DNA of 64,000 bases from an uncultured Bacteroidia bacterium (GCA_902769875.1 CACXQV010000001.1:1-64000), one strand, 5' to 3'; shown: positions 8,986 through 19,973, counted from the stretch's first letter. The notes: generated from the letters alone by a model not told the origin. Program-made: numbers and translations.

Positions 8986-10164
8986 TTACTGTACTTCGTA
9001 CCTATCGACAGGCTCACCCTTCAGGACTTTGACGATGCGGCTGCAAGCCTTGCCGTCACCATAAGGGTTCACAGCCTTCGACATACGCTCGTAAGCATTT
9101 TTGTCATCAAGTAACGTGCTCACCTCGTTCACAATCAAGTCGTGGTTGGTGCCCACAAGGTGGACAGTGCCACTTTTCAGAGCTTCGGGACGCTCGGTGG
9201 TGTCACGCATCACAAGAACAGGCTTGCCCAATCCGGGAGCTTCTTCCTGAATGCCGCCAGAGTCTGTCAGCACCACTGCGGATTTCTCCATCAAATAGAC
9301 AAACTCCAAATATTGCAACGGCTCAATGAAGAAGAAATTCTCGTAGACGGTCAGATCTTCGCCAAAAACCTCGTGGATGGGTTTGCGCACGTTGGGGTTG
9401 AGGTGCATAGGATACACGAAATCCACATCGGGATATTTTTCCGAAAGGTCTTTCATGGCTGTCACCATACTGATGAAGCCGTCTCCAAAATTCTCGCGAC
9501 GGTGGCCTGTTATCAAAACCAACTTCTTGCCACCATCCAAACGTGTAACGTCATACCCCGCATCTTTCAGCACCTGAATCTGCTCGTTGGCCAAAACCTT
9601 ATCGCTCTTCAACTTATTCACCACCAAGTGCAATGCGTCAATCACGGTGTTGCCCGTGACAAATATCTGGCCAAAAGATTTTTCTTCTTTCAGGTTCCGT
9701 TCGGAAAGCGGTGTCGGAGCAAAATCGTATGTGGCAATGCGACCCGTGATTTGTCTGTTCATCTCCTCCGGCCAAGGGCTGTAGATGTTGTGGGTCCTTA
9801 ATCCAGCTTCCACATGGCCAACGGGTATCTGCTGGTAGAAGGCTGCCAGTGCGGCTGCGGTGCTGGTGGTCGTGTCGCCGTGTACCAGCACCACGTCGGG
9901 CTTGCATTCCGACAGAACGTCGCGCATCCCAATAAGCACACGAGCCGTGACGTCGTACAAATCCTGACCTTGCTTCATGATGTTGAGGTCATAGTCAGGC
10001 GTAACCTCGAATATCCTGAGCACTTGGTCGAGCATTTCGCGGTGCTGACCCGTGACGCACACTATAGTCTCAAAATCCTCTGGATGTTTCTGGAACTCTT
10101 TCACCAAAGGACACATCTTGATGGCCTCAGGGCGTGTTCCAAAAACGAGCATTATCTTTTTCAT
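8986..10164 (-). CDS. wecB: UDP-N-acetylglucosamine 2-epimerase (non-hydrolysing)
   Basis: The 392-residue product has the usual length and a GT-B-like two-domain fold. Motifs are VFGTRPEAIKMCPLV at the N-terminus, LVHGDTTTSTAAALAAF, GHVEAGLRTHNIYSPWPEE, GHRRENFG and TDSGGIQEEAPGLGKPVL. These carry the conserved Asp, Glu and His residues of the non-hydrolysing epimerase. It converts UDP-GlcNAc to UDP-ManNAc, feeding the WecC-type enzyme next door. The gene follows a 310-bp gap containing a good -7 promoter box and probably starts a transcription unit that runs on through wecC and the downstream flippase genes. Confidence 0.95.
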   Translation of the reverse strand: MKKIMLVFGTRPEAIKMCPLVKEFQKHPEDFETIVCVTGQHREMLDQVLRIFEVTPDYDLNIMKQGQDLYDVTARVLIGMRDVLSECKPDVVLVHGDTTTSTAAALAAFYQQIPVGHVEAGLRTHNIYSPWPEEMNRQITGRIATYDFAPTPLSERNLKEEKSFGQIFVTGNTVIDALHLVVNKLKSDKVLANEQIQVLKDAGYDVTRLDGGKKLVLITGHRRENFGDGFISMVTAMKDLSEKYPDVDFVYPMHLNPNVRKPIHEVFGEDLTVYENFFFIEPLQYLEFVYLMEKSAVVLTDSGGIQEEAPGLGKPVLVMRDTTERPEALKSGTVHLVGTNHDLIVNEVSTLLDDKNAYERMSKAVNPYGDGKACSRIVKVLKGEPVDRYEVQ

Positions 10165-10366
10165 TGCTTATTAAATTTGTAGCTAAAACTCTGGAAATCA
10201 CAGGTTAATCCTATCCTATGGATTCAATTCACCCCCAACACACAAAACTCCCTACAGCTTCGCCATATCAGTCACATCAAGTGCCGACAATGTATTGTCT
10301 AACAATAAGATAAATCATTTCCCAAAAAGAGACCTTAATGGTTTTTGATTCATCCTCAATTTTCGG

Positions 10367-10395
10367 CAAAAATAGTGAAAAAAACAAATAACAAA
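10367..10395 (-). promoter_or_regulatory. Putative promoter for wecB and downstream genes; 310-bp gap 10165-10474
   Basis: Read on the minus strand, TATTTTTG (10374-10367) matches the Bacteroidetes -7 consensus TAnnTTTG. A TTTG lies 17 bp further upstream (10395-10392), slightly closer than the usual 19-21 bp. The rest of the gap between wecB and pnuC is A+T-rich and I see no gene or hairpin in it. The promoter would uncouple wecB-wecC from pnuC. Confidence 0.5.
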
Positions 10396-10474
10396 TAATT
10401 TCTTGGTTTTTTCTTATGATTTTGCGGTTAATTATGTTTGAACGACATATTTGGGGCACTGATAGCGAGTTTCT

Positions 10475-11050
10475 TCAAGCGTTTTCCATCATCTTCCTCC
10501 ACTTGAAATAGCCTAACACCGCGATGACGACATACAATCCGTATAACGAGGCCTTGAAAGGAATGTCCTTGTAGAAATACAGTCCGCAAGTAACCACATC
10601 CACCACAATCCAAACGAACCACTGTTCCAGATACTTACGGGCCAAAGCCCAAATGCCAACGATGCTCAATGCCGTGGTAAAGGCATCAAGGACAGGCACA
10701 TTTGAGTTAGTGAATCTTGACAACAAGAAATAGATGGCCGCCCAAATAGCGACGGCAAGACCTGTCCAAATAAAGGCCAATTTCTTGGGCAGGTGGCGAA
10801 TAGGCAAGTCAGAAGATTTCTGCTTGTGCCGCATCCAAACGACGAAGCCGTAGACGGTCATGGCAAGGTAGTAAAACTCCATGCCGCAGTCGGCGTAAAG
10901 ACCTTTCTGATAGTACAATACAATCCCAAGGCTCTGCATCACGAAACCGACCACCCACATCCAAACACTGGCCTTGTATTCCAAGAGGATGTAAGCCAAG
11001 CCGAGGGCGGTGGTGGTTATGTCGAGCCAATGGCTTGAGAGGAATTCCAT
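10475..11050 (-). CDS. pnuC: PnuC-type nicotinamide riboside transporter
   Basis: The 191-residue product is almost entirely hydrophobic, with about seven membrane helices. It carries PnuC-family features: LLEYKASVWMWVVGFVMQ near the N-terminus, ADCGMEFYYLAMTVYGFVVW in the middle, and KYLEQWFVWIVVDVVTCGLY near the C-terminus. PnuC proteins take up nicotinamide riboside across the inner membrane by facilitated diffusion for NAD salvage. The gene is 15 bp downstream of the PIG-L-like gene. Its presence inside a nucleotide-sugar block may simply reflect genome layout, although many enzymes encoded here use NAD(P). Substrate is assigned by family only. Confidence 0.88.
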   Translation of the reverse strand: MEFLSSHWLDITTTALGLAYILLEYKASVWMWVVGFVMQSLGIVLYYQKGLYADCGMEFYYLAMTVYGFVVWMRHKQKSSDLPIRHLPKKLAFIWTGLAVAIWAAIYFLLSRFTNSNVPVLDAFTTALSIVGIWALARKYLEQWFVWIVVDVVTCGLYFYKDIPFKASLYGLYVVIAVLGYFKWRKMMENA

Positions 11051-11065
11051 AGTGCCATTTGACTT

Positions 11066-12406
11066 TTAAGCTAAACCTTTCCTCATCTCACTTGCCAAAT
11101 CAACAAACTCCTGAGCCGTCATCTGCTTCAGGAAAAGCAAACCATGCGTGGCACGAATGAGCGGATGCTTGTGCTCGTAGAAATAGTTCTTGCCGAGGAC
11201 AAGCTGGATGTCTTTCAACTGCTTCACCCAAATCTGTTCGGCCAGTTCGCTGAAAGGCCCATCGAAATCGGGATTGGGAAACTCTGCTTTTACTTGAGTC
11301 AAGTAGCTGTCCTTGAAAGCCTTCTCGAACACGGCCATAGCGTTGAGCGACACGGGCACATAGACGTTAGCTTCGGCCGGATGGAATGTTGACCATACGT
11401 TGCGATACCCGAAGACTCTCAAATCCATAAGATTGGTCTCTTGGCTCCAAAGGTGAATGGCCTCGGCGATGGTCTGCATGACCTTAAAGTGGGTGTTGGG
11501 TCCCAAGCCCTCATAGTCAATGGCCACGGAGATAACCGTGGGCCTCAACTCGCGCAACTGGTTGAGGACTGTTTGGACGTCATGAGCATGAATCGCATTG
11601 TTCGGCAGGCTCGGAGACTTGTCGTCATACAACCCTAACCTCAAATGATGAATATGGTTCAGCGAAGTGCCTGTGTAGGCCCAAACCAATTCTTCCTCAA
11701 ACTCACGGATTTGCCCTTTCAGTTTCTGGATTTCGGGGCTGTTAGGCCGTCCCTCCCTAAGCCCTTCGATTTCGGTTTCCAATTTAGAATCAACGTCTTC
11801 GACGCTCTTTAGGTTCCAAAGCCCTACGGCATCGCGCAAAATGCGGTGGCAGAAACCGCGCCGCATCTCATCCGGGTTCTTGCGTGCAATGTTGTTAAGG
11901 TAATGGTAAACGTCCTTTTCTTGCTTGAAACGGAAGCCTTTCTCGAAAAAATCGGGATAGTCGACCATCTGGATAAGACTCTTACGAAGCAGGTCCAAAG
12001 TGTCTTCCAAGGCTTCCAACAGGATTTCGTCGGTGACCGAATGATAGCCAGAGGTCATAATGGCAAAATGCACCTCATTGGAAGGGCTTCGCAACTGCCT
12101 ATTAATGAACGGCATAATGCCAAGCATAATATCATCGTGGTGCGGGCCGGTGTGGTAGATGACTTCGTTCTCCAACGGCTTCACGCCACGCCTGAGCTTG
12201 GCTTCCACATCGCAGACGACCTCTTGCACCCTATCGAGACTCAGGTTGGGAATCTTGGAACAACGTGGGTCGTCCTGCAAATCCTCCAAAGTCAGTTTAT
12301 GGGCGTAGCGGTCGAGGATTTTGCAAAGGCCGATGACGGCATGCTCCGTCTTGTCGAAGGTCCACGGACCATTGTCGAAGTAGGAAGGGTCGGTTTTGTT
12401 GAACAT
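11066..12406 (-). CDS. PIG-L/LmbE-like protein related to NagB-associated C-terminal domains
   Basis: This 446-residue cytosolic protein contains IYHTGPHHDDIMLGIMPFI at about residues 84-102, a variant of the PHPDDE zinc-binding motif of PIG-L/LmbE N-deacetylases. A matching HAHDVQ element lies later (about residue 280). Unlike classical PIG-L enzymes it has a long N-terminal helical region and a C-terminal extension containing FGYRNVWSTFHPAEANVYVP. From memory, some Bacteroidetes proteins annotated as glucosamine-6-phosphate deaminase carry a PIG-L domain fused behind a NagB domain. Here a true NagB is encoded separately at 14801-15592. The likely substrate is an amino sugar. It sits 6 bp downstream of ugd. 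Confidence 0.6.
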   Translation of the reverse strand: MFNKTDPSYFDNGPWTFDKTEHAVIGLCKILDRYAHKLTLEDLQDDPRCSKIPNLSLDRVQEVVCDVEAKLRRGVKPLENEVIYHTGPHHDDIMLGIMPFINRQLRSPSNEVHFAIMTSGYHSVTDEILLEALEDTLDLLRKSLIQMVDYPDFFEKGFRFKQEKDVYHYLNNIARKNPDEMRRGFCHRILRDAVGLWNLKSVEDVDSKLETEIEGLREGRPNSPEIQKLKGQIREFEEELVWAYTGTSLNHIHHLRLGLYDDKSPSLPNNAIHAHDVQTVLNQLRELRPTVISVAIDYEGLGPNTHFKVMQTIAEAIHLWSQETNLMDLRVFGYRNVWSTFHPAEANVYVPVSLNAMAVFEKAFKDSYLTQVKAEFPNPDFDGPFSELAEQIWVKQLKDIQLVLGKNYFYEHKHPLIRATHGLLFLKQMTAQEFVDLASEMRKGLA

Positions 12407-12412
12407 AAAGAA

Positions 12413-13711
12413 CTAATCTCGTTTGAATAAATCGCGCGTATAGACCTTCTCTTTCACATCATCCAAGATGCTGTCGTAGCGGTTGGCAATGATGGCTTGG
12501 CTCATGGCCTTGAACTTGGCCATATCGTTGACCACAAGACTGCCGAAGAAGGTAGTTCCGTCAGGCAAAGTGGGCTCATAAATGATGACCTCAGCACCCT
12601 TGGCCTTGATGCGTTTCATCACGCCCTGTATGCTCGACTGCCTGAAATTGTCGGAGTTCGACTTCATCGTCAGGCGATACACGCCGATAACGCAATGCCG
12701 TTCCTGCGCAACGTTGTACTGTCCTTGTTCATTGTAATCGTAATAACCCGCTTTTTTCAACACTTGGTCGGCGATGAAGTCCTTACGGGTGCGGTTGCTC
12801 TCCACGATGGCGCGAATGAGGTCTTCAGGCACGTCTTCGTAGTTGGCCAAAAGCTGTTTCGTGTCCTTGGGCAGGCAATAGCCTCCGTAGCCGAAACTCG
12901 GGTTGTTGTAGTGGCTCCCGATGCGGGGGTCAAGGCAAATGCCGTCGATGATGGCTTGGGTATCAAGGCCTTTCACCTCGGAATAGGTGTCCAACTCATT
13001 GAAATAGCTCACGCGAAGCGCCAAATAAGTGTTGGCGAAAAGCTTCACGGCCTCGGCTTCCTTCATACCCATAAAAAGCGTGGGCACATCCTCTTTGATT
13101 GCACCTTGCTGAAGCAAAGCGGCAAATTGATGGGCTTTTTCCTCAATGTCGGGGCGCACCAAGGCTTGGATGGCTGCATTCTCGTCATCGAAGCCATCAA
13201 TGAATTTTGGAATGCCAACGATGATACGGCTCGGATAAAGGTTGTCATACAAGGCCTTGCTCTCGCGCAAAAACTCCGGCGAAAAGAGCAGGTTGAATTT
13301 TTTGACTCCCTTGGCGGCGTATTTCACATACAAACCTCGGGTATATCCCACAGGAATGGTGCTCTTTATGACCATCACAGCATCAGGATTGACACTGAGA
13401 ATCAAGTCGATGACTTCCTCAACGTGAGAGGTGTCGAAGAAATTCTTCTGCGGGTCGTAGTTGGTTGGGGCTGCAATGACGACAAACTCGGCATCGCGAT
13501 AGGCAGTCGCACCATCGAGCGTGGCTGTGAGGTCCAAGTCCTTTTCAGCCAAGTATTTCTCAATGTATTCGTCCTGAATGGGCGACCTTCGCTTGTTGAT
13601 TAGGTCGACTTTTTCGGGAACCACGTCAACGGCGGTCACATGATTGTGTTGCGCCAACAAAGTGGCGATACTCAGGCCTACATAGCCTGTGCCTGCTACT
13701 GAGATATTCAT
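12413..13711 (-). CDS. ugd: UDP-glucose 6-dehydrogenase
   Basis: The 432-residue product starts with the Rossmann motif [18 protein letters not shown]. It continues with [18 protein letters not shown] and [17 protein letters not shown], contains [13 protein letters not shown], and has the catalytic cysteine in [16 protein letters not shown]. These are the standard signatures of UDP-glucose dehydrogenase, which makes UDP-GlcA with two NAD+. The C-terminal NAD/UDP domain is complete. The product can feed the UDP-GlcA 4-epimerase at 6561-7604 and hence supply both GlcA and GalA for the glycan. It lies 35 bp downstream of the WlbA-like oxidoreductase gene. Confidence 0.95.
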   Translation of the reverse strand: MNISVAGTGYVGLSIATLLAQHNHVTAVDVVPEKVDLINKRRSPIQDEYIEKYLAEKDLDLTATLDGATAYRDAEFVVIAAPTNYDPQKNFFDTSHVEEVIDLILSVNPDAVMVIKSTIPVGYTRGLYVKYAAKGVKKFNLLFSPEFLRESKALYDNLYPSRIIVGIPKFIDGFDDENAAIQALVRPDIEEKAHQFAALLQQGAIKEDVPTLFMGMKEAEAVKLFANTYLALRVSYFNELDTYSEVKGLDTQAIIDGICLDPRIGSHYNNPSFGYGGYCLPKDTKQLLANYEDVPEDLIRAIVESNRTRKDFIADQVLKKAGYYDYNEQGQYNVAQERHCVIGVYRLTMKSNSDNFRQSSIQGVMKRIKAKGAEVIIYEPTLPDGTTFFGSLVVNDMAKFKAMSQAIIANRYDSILDDVKEKVYTRDLFKRD

Positions 13712-13746
13712 ATTTCTTTAAGGGATTTATAATTATCATTTCTTAT

Positions 13747-14778
<1,032 letters not shown>

Positions 14779-14800
14779 TTACAGCTTACAGCTAAGAAAA

Positions 14801-15592
14801 TCAAATATTATTCTTCTCGATGTCCTTGAAATACTTCACCGTGCCGTAGGTCATCTCGTCGCAGGCCGCATCATCGCAAACGATGATGCCTTTGGGATGC
14901 ATTTGCAGCACGCTGACGGTCCACATTTGGCTGACGGCACCCTCGATAGCATGAGCCAAAGCGCGAGCCTTGTTGTGGCCGTTGGCCAAAATCATCACTT
15001 CGCGGCTGTCCATCACGGTGCCCACGCCCACGGTGAGGGCGGTCTTTGGCACCTTATTAATATCGTTCTCGAAGAAACGCGAGTTGGCGATGATGGTGTC
15101 GGTGGTGAGGGTCTTCACGCGGGTGCGCGAAGTCAGGCTGCTGCCGGGTTCGTTGAAGGCGATGTGGCCGTCGGGGCCGATGCCGCCCATAAAGAGGTCG
15201 ATGCCGCCGTAGCTCTTGATTTTGGCTTCGTAGCGGGCGCACTCGGCTTCAAGGTCTTCGGCATTGCCGTTCAAGATGTTCACGTTCTCCTTCTTGATGT
15301 CGATGTGGCTGAAGAAATTGTTCCACATGAAGCTATGGTAACTCTCGGGGTGGTTCTCCGGAATCTTCACATATTCGTCCATGTTGAAAGTGACCACATT
15401 CTGGAACGAAATCTTGCCTTCCTTGTGGAGGCGGACGAGTTCTTTATAGGTACCAATTGGCGTCGATCCCGTGGGTAATCCGAGGATAAACGGTTTTTCG
15501 GCAGTCGGCTTGAAGGCATTGATGCGTTCAACGATATGATTGGCTGCCCAACGCGACATGGCGTCGTAGTTTTGTTCGATAATGACTCTCAT
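14801..15592 (-). CDS. nagB: Glucosamine-6-phosphate deaminase
   Basis: The 263-residue product matches the usual NagB length. Motifs are [20 protein letters not shown] (substrate phosphate site), [20 protein letters not shown] (catalytic Asp), [20 protein letters not shown] (active-site Asp/His region) and [11 protein letters not shown]. It converts GlcN-6-P to fructose-6-P and ammonia in the cytosol. Here it may balance the amino-sugar pool that supplies UDP-GlcNAc for WecB and WecC. A PIG-L-like gene lies two genes downstream. Upstream, the gap before the DUF4954 gene holds imperfect TTGTTTGATTG-like repeats. Confidence 0.95.
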   Translation of the reverse strand: MRVIIEQNYDAMSRWAANHIVERINAFKPTAEKPFILGLPTGSTPIGTYKELVRLHKEGKISFQNVVTFNMDEYVKIPENHPESYHSFMWNNFFSHIDIKKENVNILNGNAEDLEAECARYEAKIKSYGGIDLFMGGIGPDGHIAFNEPGSSLTSRTRVKTLTTDTIIANSRFFENDINKVPKTALTVGVGTVMDSREVMILANGHNKARALAHAIEGAVSQMWTVSVLQMHPKGIIVCDDAACDEMTYGTVKYFKDIEKNNI

Positions 15593-15738
15593 GGTTGTAT
15601 GTTGTTTATTTGTTGATTGTTTGATTGTTGAATTGTTGAATTGTTGGTTTGGCTGTCAAATGGTTGCTGAGCTTGAAGAAGCAATGTGGCAGCCAATGGG
15701 TATTCGATGCGGCTGCCCTGATACGACAACCCTACAAA

Positions 15739-17949
15739 TTAATGCGTGTTTTTGTATTTTTGGATCAATGCCACGAATTTCTCCGTTTCCTCACGGATTT
15801 GCTTGACGAATTTCACCTCTTCTATCTTGCCAATGACGGCGATTTTCTCGTCCTCGTTGCGGAAGGTAGCGTTGCGGAACTCGTTGTCGTAGTCCTTTTT
15901 GCGACTTTCGAAGACTTGGTCGCAAATGAACTGCTGGATGAGGATGGCCTTGTCCAAGTTCTCATGCCACATTTCCTTGGTGAGCACATCGGTTTCGTCC
16001 TTGTAGAGGAACATCAGAGCAAAGTAAGCATGACGCAACTTCTCGGTTTGATAGTCGGTCCAAAGCTCATCGTAACGGTGGTGGATTTCGTCCCAAGTGT
16101 TGAGTTTGCCGTCGCGGATGTCGGCGCGTAGCTCGTCGACATCATCTTCGGGCATCGTTTGTCCGCCAAGATTGATCCATTTGCGGAGTCGCCCGCCTTT
16201 CATAGTCTTCACGATGGCCTCCATATCCAAATCGGGATGGACCTCCAAATAGTGCATCAGCGTATTGACGGCATAATAGACAATCATGTCGCCGTAGGCT
16301 TTATAGGCTTCCAAAGGCTTGAGGATGCGCACTTTGCGCTTGCCTTTCTCCATGTGTTCGCCAAAAACCTCCAACTTTTTCACCACGTCGGGTTCGTTGT
16401 CGAGGAGGTTCTTGCCGCAGTCGCGAAGGTCGTAATACTCGTATTTCTCCGGGTTTTCGCCTTTCTTGCGGAGATAGGCCTTGGCCACCCAAACCTCCAA
16501 CAATTTCCTGCCTTCGATGATTTCCTCGACAGTGTCGGGTGCAAGCGTCTCAAATTCAATGTTTTGAACCTTGCGCTTGCGCTTGTCGCGGCTTTGGTAT
16601 TTCGAGGTGTTGCGGGCGATGGCGTACATATTGTACATCCACCAATAAGCGGGCATGACCTGCAATTCGTCTTTTGCCACGTCGTTGTTCACCAAGCAGA
16701 ACGGCAGCATAATGTTGAGTTCGCTGGGATAATCGGCCTTGGAAAGCAGGGTGAACGAGGCAAACTTCGACGAATGCTTCACGCTGGAGCAAAGCCCCGG
16801 CCAGAAACCGCGCGAGGCCACTATTTCGCCATCGGTGGCACGGCTGTTGTGGTTCGAGCCGATGGTTGCGCCGGCGGCCATATTGCTCTGCCCCATCACG
16901 CAAGCTGAAATGAGGAACGAATTGTTGTGGTGCTGCTCGTGCGAAGGGAAGATAAGGTTGTTCAACACCTCGCAGCACGAGATGGTGGAGTTGTCGCCCA
17001 TCACGGAGTGAATCAGGCGCGCGCCATATTTCAGGTTGCAATTATTGCCCAACACGAAGCGGGTGGCCACAACCGAGTAGAAAATGCGGCAGCCGTAGCC
17101 CGTCACACCGTTGACAAGGATGACGCCCTCACCAATCTGCGAAGGCTCGTCTTCCGACGAGTTGATGGTGACGTTCTTCAGTTTGCTTGCCCCTTTGATA
17201 TAACAGTACGGCCCCACTTTGACGTCCTTCAGAATCCAGCAATTCTTGATGACGCACGACTCGCCGATGGTGCCATAATAGCCACGATGGAAGTCGATGC
17301 TGTTTTGGGTAATTTCCTTGAGACGCTCTTGCAACTTGGTGTCGTCGGTGTATTTGGCCCAAAGATAGGCATCGGCAGTAATCATGCCATCGAAAGGCAA
17401 AATCTTCCGGCTTCCGATTTCGTTCATCACCTCCAACCACACGCGCACGTCCTCCGGCTCGCCTTCCTTGATGGTACCATTGCCGAACTTGGAGTGGTCG
17501 GTGGTGGAAAGCTCGTGGATGTTGAAAAGGATGACCCTGTCGCCGATGATGTAGTTGGCCATATAATGCACATCGTGGATGGCCACATCGTCGCCAATGT
17601 CGCACGACATGATGCTGCTGTCGGTGATGCCAATCGGCACACGCAAGTCGTGGTATTGCAGCACTTGGCGGGTGACGCGACCAATGCGCACCATGCCGAA
17701 GAAACGGTTGTTGCGCACCATATTGGTGTCGAACTCGTCAGTCACCCAAATGTCGTCCCAATTGGTGGCCGAATTGCTGTTTTTAACCAAACGTTCAATC
17801 TCGTCGGAATGCAGATGACGCCAACCACCTTCAGGCTTTTTCACCTGCTGGTTGCGGAAGTAGTATTCGTCGTGACCGTCGTGCAAGTATTTTTCATCGA
17901 TGAAGTTCTTATAGATGCGGTCGTAGTCAATGATAGTTACTTTATCCAT
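15739..17949 (-). CDS. DUF4954-type protein with left-handed beta-helix
   Basis: This 736-residue protein has a long hexapeptide-repeat region (about residues 105-370), with runs such as IGDDVAIHDVHYMANYIIGD, VGPYCYIKGASKLKNVTI and MAAGATIGSNHNSRATDGE. These resemble the left-handed beta-helix of sugar nucleotidyltransferases and acyltransferases. A helical C-terminal third (about residues 500-730) is rich in charged residues. The architecture matches Bacteroidetes proteins named DUF4954 (C-terminal part DUF6819, from memory). It is longer than a typical hexapeptide acetyltransferase and lacks a nucleotidyltransferase domain. The function is unknown. Association with nagB suggests amino-sugar metabolism, but that is inference. 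No signal peptide is seen. Confidence 0.8.
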   Translation of the reverse strand: MDKVTIIDYDRIYKNFIDEKYLHDGHDEYYFRNQQVKKPEGGWRHLHSDEIERLVKNSNSATNWDDIWVTDEFDTNMVRNNRFFGMVRIGRVTRQVLQYHDLRVPIGITDSSIMSCDIGDDVAIHDVHYMANYIIGDRVILFNIHELSTTDHSKFGNGTIKEGEPEDVRVWLEVMNEIGSRKILPFDGMITADAYLWAKYTDDTKLQERLKEITQNSIDFHRGYYGTIGESCVIKNCWILKDVKVGPYCYIKGASKLKNVTINSSEDEPSQIGEGVILVNGVTGYGCRIFYSVVATRFVLGNNCNLKYGARLIHSVMGDNSTISCCEVLNNLIFPSHEQHHNNSFLISACVMGQSNMAAGATIGSNHNSRATDGEIVASRGFWPGLCSSVKHSSKFASFTLLSKADYPSELNIMLPFCLVNNDVAKDELQVMPAYWWMYNMYAIARNTSKYQSRDKRKRKVQNIEFETLAPDTVEEIIEGRKLLEVWVAKAYLRKKGENPEKYEYYDLRDCGKNLLDNEPDVVKKLEVFGEHMEKGKRKVRILKPLEAYKAYGDMIVYYAVNTLMHYLEVHPDLDMEAIVKTMKGGRLRKWINLGGQTMPEDDVDELRADIRDGKLNTWDEIHHRYDELWTDYQTEKLRHAYFALMFLYKDETDVLTKEMWHENLDKAILIQQFICDQVFESRKKDYDNEFRNATFRNEDEKIAVIGKIEEVKFVKQIREETEKFVALIQKYKNTH

Positions 17950-18148
17950 TAATTATATTTTATATTTACTTGGTTTTCAATAAGTTAATTCCTTTCTTGT
18001 TTCGACTGGGTTCGGATTACGCCCGTCGTCCCAGCCTGAAATTACGGAAATGGACTAACCACGACACCGTAGCGAATGCCGTTTTTCCTGAAAACCGATG
18101 GATAAGTTGCTACGAACATGATGGGTAATAGTTTATGGAATCCAAAGT

Positions 18149-18787
18149 CTACAGAAACAAGTTTTCAAGCCATGAAACAAAGATTGTTGCTGTTTCCTTT
18201 GTAGGATCCAGTATTCTGGCTGTTATTGCCGTTCCCAAAGGTCTGCCCGGTTCATCTTGCCATGCCAAGAACGAATGTATTTTTGCTTTAGCACGATGGA
18301 CAGATTTGTATTTGTTAATGCCTGAAGCTTCCAAATCATCAAGTACCATTTCCGCTTTATTCATTAATGGGTCGCTGGGTTCCGATAAGGTTGCCAAGAA
18401 ATCCTCAATCATACCCGGAATTACATTGTTTGGCATAATCCAAACCCCTATTTTTGGAAATTCAGGATCAGAAGCATCCAAAACCAATCCCTTTGACGGT
18501 AGTTTCAGTTTATTTGAGTTGTATTTTCCTGTTCCATTCAACCTTGACTTTACCGCATCCCAACGAGCGGCAGCGTCATTATCTGCATCCAAAACAACAC
18601 CAATCCTATGGTGGTTTTGTGGGGTAGTCAAGCGAATCTTTAACTCTCTCAAAACACCATCTTTGCTTTTACAATCAATGATTTCGAACAGGTCTGGTTT
18701 TGTTTGGCTCTTCCATAAGGCATCAACAACATGTTTGTCATCATTGCCTTCAACCAACAAAATATTTGCATTTGCTCCAATAGTCAT
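18149..18787 (-). CDS. DUF3226-type TOPRIM protein, partner of the adjacent ATPase
   Basis: The 212-residue product begins with a TOPRIM-like core. ILLVEGNDDKHVVDALW carries the catalytic Glu, and IGVVLDADNDAAARWDAV carries the DxD metal site. The later IGVWIMPNNVIPGMIEDFL and the Trp-containing C-terminus (SFLAWQDEPGRPLG) match the DUF3226 group of OLD-like TOPRIM proteins. Such domains are often metal-dependent nucleases. The start lies 4 bp after the stop of the ATPase gene, so the two are probably translated together. The pair resembles a split OLD nuclease or the AriA-AriB arrangement of PARIS, except that AriB carries DUF4435. A role in phage defence is inferred from architecture. Confidence 0.8.
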   Translation of the reverse strand: MTIGANANILLVEGNDDKHVVDALWKSQTKPDLFEIIDCKSKDGVLRELKIRLTTPQNHHRIGVVLDADNDAAARWDAVKSRLNGTGKYNSNKLKLPSKGLVLDASDPEFPKIGVWIMPNNVIPGMIEDFLATLSEPSDPLMNKAEMVLDDLEASGINKYKSVHRAKAKIHSFLAWQDEPGRPLGTAITARILDPTKETATIFVSWLENLFL

Positions 18788-18791
18788 AGCA

Positions 18792-19877
18792 TCATCTTAA
18801 TTCAATGTTGTTTTCCGCCGCATAAAGAATGTCATCATTGTCTTCGTAACAAACAGGTACAACACCTGATTTGCGTTGCTCAAGTCGGATTAACAAACCA
18901 TTGTCTTCAGTGTTGGTTTGGCTAAAAGCACGCAAGCAATCTGTACTATGGGAGGTCACGAAAACCTGTACATTCAATTCATTTGAAAGCAAAAAGATGA
19001 TGTCCCATAATTGTTTTTGAACAGAATAATGCAGTCCTGTTTCAAACTCATCCAACAAAAGATACCCGTTTTTGGCATTTAATAGGGAGAGGATTATGGT
19101 AAGGATGCGATTGATGCCATCACCCATGGAACTGAGTCTTACCCTCTTGTCACTTCCTTTTAAAGAAACGACGGGTATTCGTTCTCTCATACGGCCATCC
19201 TCACTGATAAAAGCAATTTTCTCGATGCTGGGATTAATTATATTCAATGCTCTAATGATATAATCTTCCAATGCAGACAATGAAATCTTGTCATAAAGAA
19301 TCGCATTCGTGCTACCATTAAAATCCATGGTATGCACCATTTGATACGATACTTTTTTTGGAGAAAGAAATCCTATCCCCCTTCTTGAATACCGAATGAT
19401 TCTATTGTCTTGTTCAGTTTTGATGTGCAGACCTTCTGAATAGTCATTTGTAAGAACAACTTCCCCTTGAATATCTTCTTGGTGGAACACTTTTGTTTTT
19501 CGGTTGCCCGTCTCCTCATCATTAACGTAGTCTATAAAGACTTGTGATATGCGAATCGATTTTTCTTTTGTTTCACCAATAAGGATATAAAACGATTTTG
19601 AATAGTTTTCCTCCCAATCCTTAAACAAAGACAAATAATGCTCTTTTGCTATGGATTCGTCCTCATTTCTCCAACCGCTTTCAACATTTTCACCACGGTT
19701 CTTCAACGTATCACGCAAATTCAACTCATCTCCATCAGACAAATACAAAGACAATGCTTCAAGGAGAGTAGATTTACCTATGCTGTTTCTTCCCACAATA
19801 AGATTTACCCTTCTTAATTTAGACAAGGTTAAATCTCCAATATTCTTGAAATTATGTATACAAAATGAATTAAGCAT
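18792..19877 (-). CDS. OLD/AriA-like AAA (ABC-type) ATPase
   Basis: The ATG at 19877 gives a 361-residue protein beginning MLNSFCIHNFKNIGDLTLSK, the usual start of SMC/RecF-like AAA_15/AAA_21 ATPases. A TTG 14 codons upstream is less likely. Walker A is VGRNSIGKSTLLEAL, the signature region is LSSMGDGINRILTI, Walker B is YLLLDEFETGLHY, and the switch His is in VFVTSHSTDCLRAF. All ATPase motifs are therefore intact. There is no C-terminal TOPRIM domain; that activity is encoded in the next gene 4 bp downstream. DNA here is more A+T-rich than the flanking sugar genes, consistent with acquisition. The pair interrupts the sugar-nucleotide genes between rmlB and the DUF4954 gene. Confidence 0.85.
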   Translation of the reverse strand: MLNSFCIHNFKNIGDLTLSKLRRVNLIVGRNSIGKSTLLEALSLYLSDGDELNLRDTLKNRGENVESGWRNEDESIAKEHYLSLFKDWEENYSKSFYILIGETKEKSIRISQVFIDYVNDEETGNRKTKVFHQEDIQGEVVLTNDYSEGLHIKTEQDNRIIRYSRRGIGFLSPKKVSYQMVHTMDFNGSTNAILYDKISLSALEDYIIRALNIINPSIEKIAFISEDGRMRERIPVVSLKGSDKRVRLSSMGDGINRILTIILSLLNAKNGYLLLDEFETGLHYSVQKQLWDIIFLLSNELNVQVFVTSHSTDCLRAFSQTNTEDNGLLIRLEQRKSGVVPVCYEDNDDILYAAENNIELR

Positions 19878-19973
19878 TGGTTTGATGTTTTTTGATTTGC
19901 AAAAATGGTGATTTTTCAATGATGGACGACCTCAGTATCACAAAAATGTAATTATTTCGAGAATCCTAATCAT

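Noticed and set aside
10277..10459. A 60-codon reading frame in the wecB-pnuC gap
   Set aside because: It covers A+T-rich promoter DNA, lacks a recognisable start context and has no family features.
12497..13603. A 368-codon plus-strand reading frame opposite ugd
   Set aside because: It is a shadow of the ugd coding frame; the ugd motifs are complete on the minus strand.
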